NCBI RefSeq assembly: GCF_013031405.1
Contig: NZ_WPZY01000002.1
Location: 186,001-250,000, forward strand
DNA: 64,000 bases
Source of the DNA: Ruegeria sp. HKCCD8929
GTDB taxonomy: Bacteria > Pseudomonadota > Alphaproteobacteria > Rhodobacterales > Rhodobacteraceae
Direction: 5' to 3'
The notes under the pieces are model-generated. The model had not been told where the DNA came from, ran no database searches, and saw only the letters and a list, made by a program, of their open reading frames with translations. How positions within the stretch are numbered: position 1 is the stretch's first letter; the number at the start of each line of letters is the position of its first letter. Below, piece after piece: positions 17,061 through 24,665 of this stretch. The translations under genes and the position numbers were made by a program.

Positions 17061-17954
17061 TCAAGTGTCCGAACTGGACTGGCGCACACCATAAAGCTCT
17101 CTAAGCCAGTCTATCAGGTGTTCTGCGCTTTCATTTAATACCATGTCTTTTGGAAAGATGAGTCCGTAGTGCGTTCCGTCTTCGATGAAACCCAACGGCG
17201 CGACAAGGCGCTTTCTTTCAATATCATCAATTGCCAGAACTTCGGGACTAAGGGCAACTCCGAGATTGGATGAGGCAGCTTCAACCATCAGAAAGTGGTG
17301 GTCATGATAGCGAATTTCCTTCGGTCGTTCGCAATCGGGATTCTTGGCGAGCCAATCCTTCCATGCATCGGGTCGTGTTTTCGATCCGAGGCCAAGATAG
17401 TTACCTTCTTCGAAGCTAGACTGCAGTTGCGGAGCCACTACAGGCCCGACGCGTTCCGGAAATAGGTGTTCTACCTGACAAGTATCGGGAATCGGAAAGT
17501 CAAGACGCCGAAGGGCGAGACTTACCGGATTGCGCCCAAAGTCAAGTGGACCTCCTCCAACAGATAAATGCACAGCAATCTCGGGATAAGTGTCCTGAAA
17601 CCGGCTCAAACGTGGTATCAACCATCGCATCGCGACCGATCTCTCACAGGATAAGACAACCGCAGTTGCATCTTTTTGCTTTGGCTCCGCAATCTCGCGG
17701 ATTGTTTCTTCCAATTCGGCAAAAAATCGACTGGTGGTTCGGAAGAGTGCTTCGCCCTCTGCGGTCAACTTGAGGCCGCGCCCGTCCCGTACGAATAGCG
17801 AGGTGCCGATATCACCGCTAAGTTTCGTAATACGACGGCTGACGGCACCATGCGTCAGTGCCAGATCGTCAGCTGCTGAACGTACGGATCCCAGGCGAGC
17901 GGTCGCTTCGAACGCCCGCAAATCATCAAGTGAAGGTATGGTAGACCGTTTCAT
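17061..17954 (-). CDS. LysR family transcriptional regulator (GcvA-like)
   Basis: The product is 297 residues. The N-terminal HTH, LDDLRAFEATARLGSVRSAADDLALTHGAVSRRITKL, is typical of the GcvA/AmpR branch. A substrate-binding domain follows, with DKDGTHYGLIFPKDMVLN-like segments near the end. A perfect 21-bp inverted repeat overlaps the start codon (17954-17974), as expected for autoregulation. Two further copies sit in front of the kinase operon at 3378-3453. This suggests it controls four-carbon sugar-acid use and was separated from that operon by accessory genes. Confidence 0.85.
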   Translation of the reverse strand: MKRSTIPSLDDLRAFEATARLGSVRSAADDLALTHGAVSRRITKLSGDIGTSLFVRDGRGLKLTAEGEALFRTTSRFFAELEETIREIAEPKQKDATAVVLSCERSVAMRWLIPRLSRFQDTYPEIAVHLSVGGGPLDFGRNPVSLALRRLDFPIPDTCQVEHLFPERVGPVVAPQLQSSFEEGNYLGLGSKTRPDAWKDWLAKNPDCERPKEIRYHDHHFLMVEAASSNLGVALSPEVLAIDDIERKRLVAPLGFIEDGTHYGLIFPKDMVLNESAEHLIDWLRELYGVRQSSSDT

Positions 17955-17974
17955 TGGTGATCATTTATCACCAA
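17954..17974. promoter_or_regulatory. Operator copy 3, overlapping the LysR start
   Basis: A perfect inverted repeat TTGGTGA-N7-TCACCAA, with the same arms and spacing as 3378-3398. It begins at the first base of the LysR start codon (minus strand). The inner TGA-N7-TCA fits the LysR T-N11-A rule. Confidence 0.6.
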
Positions 17975-18228
17975 TTTTGGTTAGAAGAAATCCCTTTTTA
18001 AAGGTGATGAAATATTGGAAGATTATATCACGAAGAGTAACTTATTCTCTAAACAGCGTAGCCAGTGTATTCAAGGTAGTCGATCGCCAAGTACGCATCA
18101 AATTCTAGTACACCATTGGATGAGATCAATACGGTTAATTGGTATCAATTGAAGATGATGAACCCTTGAAGGCACAGATTTGCAGAGTGCGAAGTTCTCC
18201 ATCGCAACGATCGGAGGAAGTTGTGGTT

Positions 18229-19239
18229 ATGAATGCGAGTCGTGAACACAACCGTTCTGCAGAAAGCCGCCTTACTGGCGGCGCCACATTGAAGCCTGGT
18301 TCAGGCTTGTTTCCTCTGCATCTAAGGCAATGTGGTCAAATTTGTTTTGGCGACCTAGCAGTGCTCATGGCGGTGGCAGAAGCAGGAAGCTTTCGTCGAG
18401 CGAGCACCATTGCGAATTTGGGTCAATCAAGCGTAACGCGTCGAATTCAAAAGATTGAGGATTTATTGGGAGTTTCGTTGTTCGAACGAAGCCCTATAGG
18501 TGCTCGGCTTACATTTGTGGGTTCGCGTTTTGTGGACAATATCCGCGCAATAAGCGGAGATCTTTGTGTAGCAGTCAGAACGGCGCAGAGTGCTGGTGTC
18601 AGTTCAAACGGTCAACTCCGAATTGGCTTGATTGCATCTCTGTCCCTTGGTGCTCTACGAGAACTCATTTTAACATTTGTTCATAAGTATCCAGACGTTG
18701 AAATTAGCTTTACCGAGGCTGATCGAAGCGACCTTCTAACGCGTCTAAGCCATAGAGAACTCGACGTGCTTCATGCCGCCGGCTGTCTTTCCGAAAACCT
18801 TGGAGATACACTGATGTTGACGCAGGAGCCGATATATCTAGCATTGTCAGATACACACGTGCTGGCAAGTAAGTGCCGTGTTCTTTGGTCTGATGTTGAC
18901 GATGCAACCTTTGTCGTTAGCACTTTGGAACCGGGACCGGAGATTCGTGACTATATTCTACGCCAGGTTAGCAATCTCGGTCGCCAAGCCAAGATCCAAC
19001 AACATCGACTTGATCGTGAGGGAATCATGAACCTGGTCGGCCTAGGGCTGGGAATCAGTCTTGTCGCTGAGCACTGGACTGGTGTTGCCTATCCAAATGT
19101 CGTTTTTCGTCGGATTGGTGGTGACGACGAACGGATTCCCTTCTCACTGACCTGGCGTCCGGAAAACGATAATCCCGCTCTCAGGCGTTTCCTGAGCCTT
19201 GCCCGGGTGCACGCGAAGGCGCACGCTGCGCCTTCTTAG
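18229..19239 (+). CDS. LysR family transcriptional regulator of the conjugative element
   Basis: The start is placed at ATG 18229 behind GGAGG. GTG 18223 is an alternative, and a reading from TTG 18139 would add 30 residues. The HTH (FGDLAVLMAVAEAGSFRRASTIANLGQSSVTRRIQKIEDLLGVSLFE) is preceded by about 40 extra residues, which is unusual. The ligand domain is complete. LysR genes at this place, convergent with trbI-DUF2274, recur in alphaproteobacterial trb-type elements, so it probably belongs to the element. Its 3' end overlaps the DUF2274 gene on the other strand by 59 bases. Confidence 0.85.
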   Translation: MNASREHNRSAESRLTGGATLKPGSGLFPLHLRQCGQICFGDLAVLMAVAEAGSFRRASTIANLGQSSVTRRIQKIEDLLGVSLFERSPIGARLTFVGSRFVDNIRAISGDLCVAVRTAQSAGVSSNGQLRIGLIASLSLGALRELILTFVHKYPDVEISFTEADRSDLLTRLSHRELDVLHAAGCLSENLGDTLMLTQEPIYLALSDTHVLASKCRVLWSDVDDATFVVSTLEPGPEIRDYILRQVSNLGRQAKIQQHRLDREGIMNLVGLGLGISLVAEHWTGVAYPNVVFRRIGGDDERIPFSLTWRPENDNPALRRFLSLARVHAKAHAAPS

Positions 19240-19441
19240 CCTTGGCAAAACCGCGATCGGTCGCCATGAATCGCTCGATCATCGGTACGATGAGTTTCAC
19301 AGGTTCTTTCACCGGTTGCCCGGTCTCACGCCCCAGGATTTCGGCATAGGCAATGAGATCGCGGTGGACGGATGCGGGCAGTTCAACGGTTACTTTTACC
19401 GGCTTGTCGTCGGCGAGCGGGCCGAGTTTCAGCTTGGTCAT
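19181..19441 (-). CDS. DUF2274 domain-containing protein
   Basis: This 86-residue protein has a ribbon-helix-helix-like start (KLGPLADDKPVKVTVELPASVHRDLIAYAEILGRETG) and a basic tail (AKAKKAQRAPSRAPG). DUF2274 genes regularly follow trbI at the end of alphaproteobacterial trb operons. A DNA-binding regulatory role is likely but not proven. Its ATG overlaps the trbI stop (ATGA). Its 3' end runs 59 bases into the convergent LysR gene. Confidence 0.9.
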   Translation of the reverse strand: MTKLKLGPLADDKPVKVTVELPASVHRDLIAYAEILGRETGQPVKEPVKLIVPMIERFMATDRGFAKAKKAQRAPSRAPGQGSGNA

Positions 19442-20652
19442 TGATAGCCTCTTTGCGGTTCGAGGATGAGGTCGCGGGTGACGACGACGCGGACAGGGAA
19501 GCCTGGCCGGATGGTCAGCGTCGGCGGCACGGCGAGTTGACGGCGCACGATCTCGTCACCGGCGCGACCGACAGTGTCCTGTGTACCTTCGCGGATGGCG
19601 CGGGCGATATCGCTGTCATCGTCAGCGCCCAATTCCGCACCGATGTTAAGAACTGTCGCGAGGCCTGCCGTGAGGAACAGTCGGCCCCAGTGGTGATCGA
19701 CACGATCCTCGAGCCCCGCATAGCCAGCCGGGTCGGCACCCCGCTGGCGTTCGAGGACAATGGAGCGTCCGTCTGGCAGGATCAATCGTGTCCAGACCAG
19801 CAGCGCCCGCTGCTGACCGAAGGCGACGCGGCTATCATATTCGCCGAGGAGACGCGAGCCCTGCGGGATCAGGAGATAGCGCCCGCTCGGACTGTCATAG
19901 ACATGGGAGGTGACCTGGGCGGTGACCTGCCCGGGCAGGTCTGAGCGCAAGCCGGTGATGAGTGCGGCCGGGATCACAGTGCCGGCCTGGATGACATAGG
20001 GACTCGGCGGGCTGGTCAGACGGTCAGCGCTCATCGTGCGTCGATCGATCTCGCGCCCCAGGAACGCTTCATGCCTGTCGGCCGCATCGCGCGGTGGTGC
20101 TTCGGCCGAGATGGGAAAGAGATTTCCGTTGCTCGCGGGCACCGTTGCACTGGGCGGACGGGTATTCCCACGCGCGACCGTGTTCGCCTCGGCGAAGAGC
20201 TGACTGAGGCGGGCGGCCTCCTGCTCCTGAAGCCGCCGCTGCTCCTCGGGATCGACCGCTGGGCCAGTGGCGGGGACGGCAGGCACGGGCTGGCCGCGTT
20301 CCCGGGCACTCAAAATCGGGCGGCCGAGTTCGCCGGGCAGCGGCGGACCGAGTTGCGGGATACTGCCATAGTCGCGTGGGAGACGGCTCAGTCCTTCGGC
20401 CTCCTGGATACGTTCGGTCGAGAACAATTCGTCCGGGCCGTCGATTGCTCCACGGTCCTGGAGCGCGAAGATGAGGATCGCGGCGAGGCCGAGCCCGCCG
20501 CCGGTTGCGAGAACCGAGATGGCCTTTCGGGACAGACGCATGACGCGGGGTGGATCGGCGCGTAGCCGGAGCTCTTCGGCGATATCGCGTTCGGAACGAG
20601 GCTTCTCCGTCTGACCATGCCCGGCCCGGCCTAGTTCGGATTCATCTGTCAT
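19438..20652 (-). CDS. trbI: Type IV secretion protein TrbI (VirB10-like)
   Basis: The 404-residue protein has a cytoplasmic N-terminus, one transmembrane helix (ISVLATGGGLGLAAILIFAL), a proline-rich periplasmic linker and a C-terminal beta-barrel domain. The barrel contains IPAALITGLRSDLPGQVTAQVTSHVYD and LLIPQGSRLLGEYDSRVAFGQ, strongly conserved in TrbI/VirB10. It spans both membranes and forms the core of the mating channel with TrbG and TrbF. The start overlaps the trbG stop by four bases. Confidence 0.95.
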   Translation of the reverse strand: MTDESELGRAGHGQTEKPRSERDIAEELRLRADPPRVMRLSRKAISVLATGGGLGLAAILIFALQDRGAIDGPDELFSTERIQEAEGLSRLPRDYGSIPQLGPPLPGELGRPILSARERGQPVPAVPATGPAVDPEEQRRLQEQEAARLSQLFAEANTVARGNTRPPSATVPASNGNLFPISAEAPPRDAADRHEAFLGREIDRRTMSADRLTSPPSPYVIQAGTVIPAALITGLRSDLPGQVTAQVTSHVYDSPSGRYLLIPQGSRLLGEYDSRVAFGQQRALLVWTRLILPDGRSIVLERQRGADPAGYAGLEDRVDHHWGRLFLTAGLATVLNIGAELGADDDSDIARAIREGTQDTVGRAGDEIVRRQLAVPPTLTIRPGFPVRVVVTRDLILEPQRGYQ

Positions 20653-21632
20653 CTGGACTCTCCGTTCTGGTGCCGAGGCGCAGCTGGCCTGCGTCGCACG
20701 CCATCTGTGCGAACGATGCGGACCGTTTGCTGGTTTCTGCCGCCGAGGCGCAGCTCGGCGGCGGCGAACAGCCGGTCGATGATGAGCACGTTGCGGAGGA
20801 CGCGGGTGTTGGCGATCTCAGTACCGCCATCGGCACCGATGACGAAAAGCGGCGGCATGTCGCCCTGCGCAATCCCGCGCGGGAAGACGATGTAGACCCG
20901 GCGGCCGTCATCGAACACGGATCTCGGCCGCCAAGGCGGCCTGTCACCTTCGATGGCGTACCGATAACGCCGCTGGGCGGTCGGAGGAATCTCGGGGCGG
21001 GTCACCGCCGGTAGCCGGGTCACACCTGCGACGCGTGGATAGGCCCAGGCGACCGATGGCATGTAGGTTTCCTCGTCCGAACGCAGTTCGACGAGATAGG
21101 TGCGCCGGTCGGTGTTGATGACGAGGTTGGTTGCGATCTCGGGCCGGGTCGGCTTGACCAGGATATGGACACGTTCGGTACGCCCGCTGCCGCTGCGGGT
21201 ATCGCCGATGATCCAGCGGGCGGTGTCGCCGGCGGCGATCGGACCCTCGCCGATCAGCCGTTCACCTGGCTCCATTGCGATGTCGGTGATCTGTCCCGGG
21301 GCGGCGTAGACCTGATAGAGCGCGCCCTCGCTCCAGGGAAAGACCTGGATGGCGTTGTAGTAGCCCTCACGGCGGGGTTCGACGCGTGCTGCCGCGTTGG
21401 CGTTGACGACACGCGCTTCGGGCGTTCGGGCATTCTCGCCGCCACGCGAGGGCGTCCAGGCCGGTGGCGTATGGACCGGTCTTGGCGGTTGTTCCACGAC
21501 CGGTGGGGGCGGCGCAGGCAGCGATGGTACGTCCTCATCGTAGGTGATCTCGGGCGGCCGGAAGGTGGCACAGCCCGCGAGAGACAAGCCCATGAAGAGG
21601 GCGAGCGGGAGGGTCAGAGTTCTGTGGCTCAT
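20649..21632 (-). CDS. trbG: Type IV secretion protein TrbG (VirB9-like)
   Basis: The 327-residue protein has a lipoprotein-type signal (LALFMGLSLAGCATF, lipobox cysteine 21), then a proline-rich linker. The VirB9/TrbG beta domain follows, with QVFPWSEGALYQVYAAPGQITDIAMEPGERL and NTDRRTYLVELRS. The C-terminus (DGRRVYIVFP, LIIDRLFAAAELRLG) is the typical TrbI-contacting part. It is an outer-membrane-complex component of the mating channel. ATGA overlaps join it to trbF and trbI. Confidence 0.95.
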   Translation of the reverse strand: MSHRTLTLPLALFMGLSLAGCATFRPPEITYDEDVPSLPAPPPPVVEQPPRPVHTPPAWTPSRGGENARTPEARVVNANAAARVEPRREGYYNAIQVFPWSEGALYQVYAAPGQITDIAMEPGERLIGEGPIAAGDTARWIIGDTRSGSGRTERVHILVKPTRPEIATNLVINTDRRTYLVELRSDEETYMPSVAWAYPRVAGVTRLPAVTRPEIPPTAQRRYRYAIEGDRPPWRPRSVFDDGRRVYIVFPRGIAQGDMPPLFVIGADGGTEIANTRVLRNVLIIDRLFAAAELRLGGRNQQTVRIVRTDGVRRRPAAPRHQNGESR

Positions 21633-22318
21633 TCCTGCATCTCCCGCGACCAGTTGATGGCATGAACGAAGACGCCGAGGGGGTTCTTCCTGAGCCGTTC
21701 CGCCGTGCGGGGCGGCTGGAGGGCCACGGTCAGGATCGCCGTCCAGCGCTCGGTTGCCGCAAGTTGACCGTTGGCATAGCGACGTTCGATCCAGGCGACG
21801 CGGAAACTCGATTCCGATGCCCGGATCACGCTGGAGATTTCGACGGCGACCTGGGTTTCACCGACTCTGGCGAACGGATCGTTGACGCGGGCATAGTCAT
21901 TAAGCGCGAGCGCGCCGCGGTCGGTGGCGAAGTCGTAAGCCCTGAGCCAGTTCTCGCGCAGCACGATCGGGTCCGCGGGCACCTGCCGGACATTCTCTAC
22001 GAAACGCGCGAGGTGGAAGGCGATCTGTGGATCGGTCGGCCGGTAATCCGCGGTGGCGGGCGCGACGGCCTGCGCGGCGCCGAGACGGTCGACTTCCACG
22101 ACATAGGGGACGATCGTGCCCTGCGTGGATTGCCAGACGAGCGCTGCGCCAAGCCCGCCGGTCATCAGCAGGCAACCGAAGGCCATCAGGCGCCAGTTCC
22201 TCGCCTGAACGCGGGCAGAGCCGATGCGCTCGTCCCAAACCTGGGCCGCCTTCTGGTAGGGGGTCACCGGCTCAGGCGTTTTGCCATAGTGCACGCTGGG
22301 GCGTTTGAAGAGTCTCAT
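21629..22318 (-). CDS. trbF: Type IV secretion protein TrbF (VirB8-like)
   Basis: The 229-residue protein has a short cytoplasmic N-terminus with the family segment TPYQKAAQVWDERIGSAR, one membrane helix (WRLMAFGCLLMTGGLGAALVW) and a periplasmic VirB8-type domain ending ERLRKNPLGVFVHAINWSREM, a TrbF hallmark. It is an inner-membrane scaffold of the channel. It overlaps trbL and trbG by four bases each. Confidence 0.95.
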   Translation of the reverse strand: MRLFKRPSVHYGKTPEPVTPYQKAAQVWDERIGSARVQARNWRLMAFGCLLMTGGLGAALVWQSTQGTIVPYVVEVDRLGAAQAVAPATADYRPTDPQIAFHLARFVENVRQVPADPIVLRENWLRAYDFATDRGALALNDYARVNDPFARVGETQVAVEISSVIRASESSFRVAWIERRYANGQLAATERWTAILTVALQPPRTAERLRKNPLGVFVHAINWSREMQE

Positions 22319-23610
22319 GGTTTCTCCGAGAGGCTGATCGACGTCCCGCCACCGCCATGGTCTCCGGATCGGATCACATGGGCTGTCGTGGCGACGCCGT
22401 GGTGGAGGGATTGCTGCCGCTTGAGCTTTTGCGCCCAGGCAGGCGGGCCGTCATTGGCAGGCGTGGGAGTCGCTGCGCCGCCGGTGACCGAGCCGCCGGT
22501 CGCGTCGAAGGCCGCGCGTGATCCGGCGTGATAGCTATCCTTCATGGACTGGCTCATGCGCCGGAGCGGACTCGCGGCGGCGCTCATGCCGGCCTTGCCG
22601 ACACTCGCCATTCCACCGGCGACGCCTGCCGCACCGCCACCTGCAGCCGTATGTCCGACTTTGTAGGCGGTAGACGCGCCGCCGGCGATCGAAGCGGCGC
22701 CGCGTGCGCCTGCGCCGACAGCGGACGCGGCCATCTTGCCGCCCGCCAGACCACCGACAACCATACCGCCGGCGGCGAGGCCCGTGCCAACTGCTGCGCC
22801 CGCACCGAGCTGAGGCCCGCCGGAGACGATGCCGTTGGCGATACCCGGACCGAAGATGCCGAGCGCGAGCAGCGAGAGTGCCGCGAGCACGATGGCCATG
22901 GCGTCCTCGATCGTCGGCTCGCCGGTAAAGCCCGCGGTAAAGGTGCCGAAGATGGTCGAACCGATGCCGATGATGACGGCGAGCACCAACACCTTGACGC
23001 CGGACGAGATGACGAGACCGAGCACGCGTTCGGCCATGAAGGCGGTCTTGTTGAAGAGCCCGAAGGGCACGAGGATGAAGCCCGCAAGCGTCGCCAGCTT
23101 GAACTCGATCAGCGTGACGAAGAGCTGGATGGCGAGGATGAAGAAGGAGAGCAGCACGATCACCCAGGCGAACAGCAAGATCGCGATCTGGATGAAATTG
23201 TCGAAGAAGGAGACGAAGCCCATGAGGTCGCCCACGGACTCAAGCAGCGGCCGTCCGGCCTCGAGCCCGACCTCGGCGATGCGCCCGGGCTGCAAAAGCT
23301 CACCGGCACTCAGCGAACCGCCGGAGGCGATCAGCCCCAGCCCGGCAAAACTCTCGAAGACGATACGGGCGAGGTGGTTCCAGTTGCCGATGATATAGGC
23401 GAAGATGCCGACGAAGAGCGTTTTCTTGACGAGCCGCGCGATGATGTCGTCGTCCGCGCCCCAGGCCCAGAAGAGCGCGGCCAGCGTCACGTCGATGACA
23501 ATCAGCGTGGTGGCGAGGAAGGCAACGTCGCCGCCGAGCAGTCCGAACCCGCTATCGATATAGCGGGTGAAGACGTCCAGGAACCGGTCGATGACACCGA
23601 CGCCACCCAT
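22315..23610 (-). CDS. trbL: Type IV secretion protein TrbL (VirB6-like)
   Basis: The 431-residue protein has about six hydrophobic segments in its first 280 residues (for example IAILLFAWVIVLLSFFILAI and VLVLAVIIGIGSTIFGTFT). A long Gly/Ala-rich tail follows, as usual for TrbL. It is a polytopic inner-membrane part of the mating channel. It lies three bases after trbK-alt and overlaps trbF by four bases. Confidence 0.95.
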   Translation of the reverse strand: MGGVGVIDRFLDVFTRYIDSGFGLLGGDVAFLATTLIVIDVTLAALFWAWGADDDIIARLVKKTLFVGIFAYIIGNWNHLARIVFESFAGLGLIASGGSLSAGELLQPGRIAEVGLEAGRPLLESVGDLMGFVSFFDNFIQIAILLFAWVIVLLSFFILAIQLFVTLIEFKLATLAGFILVPFGLFNKTAFMAERVLGLVISSGVKVLVLAVIIGIGSTIFGTFTAGFTGEPTIEDAMAIVLAALSLLALGIFGPGIANGIVSGGPQLGAGAAVGTGLAAGGMVVGGLAGGKMAASAVGAGARGAASIAGGASTAYKVGHTAAGGGAAGVAGGMASVGKAGMSAAASPLRRMSQSMKDSYHAGSRAAFDATGGSVTGGAATPTPANDGPPAWAQKLKRQQSLHHGVATTAHVIRSGDHGGGGTSISLSEKP

Positions 23611-23613
23611 GGC

Positions 23614-23898
23614 CTATTCCTCCTCCCGGCCAGAACCAGAACCGCCCGGCGCGAAGAAGCGCCGGCGGTTCTCGGCCCAAGCCTCGCGACAGACGGTCTC
23701 GGTCTCGACCTCCTCGACGGCCAGCGCACGGCAGCGCCGGAGCGCGGCGCGCAGCGGATCGTCGACCGATTCAGACACCGACGCCGGCATCTGCTCCTGG
23801 GCGACGGCGTCACGGAACTCGAAGGCCGCGGCAAGCGCCGCGAGGCCGCCGAGACCGAAGGCGATGAGCCGCAGGATATGGTCGGGACCGGCCACCAT
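23614..23898 (-). CDS. trbK-alt: Putative entry exclusion protein TrbK-alt
   Basis: The product is 94 residues from ATG 23898, two bases after the trbJ stop. It has one membrane helix (LRLIAFGLGGLAALAAAF) followed by the conserved DPLRAALRRCRAL...CREAWAENRRRFF motif with two cysteines, which is the TrbK-alt pattern. These proteins replace TrbK at this place in alphaproteobacterial trb operons and are thought to block redundant transfer between cells carrying the same element. Confidence 0.85.
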   Translation of the reverse strand: MVAGPDHILRLIAFGLGGLAALAAAFEFRDAVAQEQMPASVSESVDDPLRAALRRCRALAVEEVETETVCREAWAENRRRFFAPGGSGSGREEE

Positions 23899-23900
23899 GG

Positions 23901-24665
23901 TCAGTTGCTGAACATGCGCACGGTCGTCGGACGGTAGCCGCTGCCGTAGTCGAGGAAGCGGTTGAGGTTCTCCCGTGCCTGCGCTTCGGCCGAGGCCACG
24001 CGCGCGGCTTCCAGAGCCTGGGCGCGGTTCGAAGCGGCGATGGCGGCGGTGAGATCCGCGATCTGGCTCGACTGCAGCGCCAGCAACTGGTTGCCTGCCT
24101 GGGCCGCCTGAAGTGCGCCGGTCGCGCCTTGGCTGCGAGCGACGAGCGCCTGCATCTGCGAGCGGGCGCCCTCGATGTTGCCGACGACCCCGGCCTGGAC
24201 ACGGAGCGCGTCCTCGAAGCCCGCCACCGAATTCTCCCAACGCTCGCGCGCATTGCCGACCATCGCGTCGAAATCGCCGGACGCGGCGGCCGTCCCGTAC
24301 TGGTCAGTAAAGGCGCGTTCGATGTCGGCGACATCGTGGGCGATGCGCTGAGCCTCAGTCAGGAGTTGTTGTGTACGCTGTACGGAGGCCTGCAACTCGG
24401 CGAGAGATGAGTATGGCAGGCTGGCGAGATTGCGCGCCTGATTCATCAGCATCTGCGTTTGGTTCTGGAGCTGGGTGATCTGGTTATTGATCTGCTCCAG
24501 GGCGCGGGCGGCCTGCAGGATGTTCTGGGCGTGGTTCGTGGGATCGTAGACGATACGCCACGCGTGCGCTGGTTCGGACATCATAGGTCCGAGCGCTATC
24601 GGCGCTGCCAGCAGCGTTGCCGCAAGGAGATGGGCGGGAAGCGAGCGTTTGCGAAACCGTGTCAT
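23901..24665 (-). CDS. trbJ: Type IV secretion protein TrbJ (VirB5-like)
   Basis: The 254-residue protein has a signal peptide (HLLAATLLAAPIALGPMMSEPAHA). A long helical region follows that starts with the TrbJ segment YDPTNHAQNILQAARALEQI. The C-terminus RFLDYGSGYRPTTVRMFSN resembles other TrbJ ends. It is a periplasmic or surface minor pilus component. Its ATG overlaps the trbE stop by one base. Confidence 0.95.
   Translation of the reverse strand: MTRFRKRSLPAHLLAATLLAAPIALGPMMSEPAHAWRIVYDPTNHAQNILQAARALEQINNQITQLQNQTQMLMNQARNLASLPYSSLAELQASVQRTQQLLTEAQRIAHDVADIERAFTDQYGTAAASGDFDAMVGNARERWENSVAGFEDALRVQAGVVGNIEGARSQMQALVARSQGATGALQAAQAGNQLLALQSSQIADLTAAIAASNRAQALEAARVASAEAQARENLNRFLDYGSGYRPTTVRMFSN

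Noticed and set aside
22528..23937. A 469-residue plus-strand frame opposite trbL, trbK-alt and trbJ
   Set aside because: Composition is highly skewed to charged residues and it has no family features; it is antisense to conserved trb genes.
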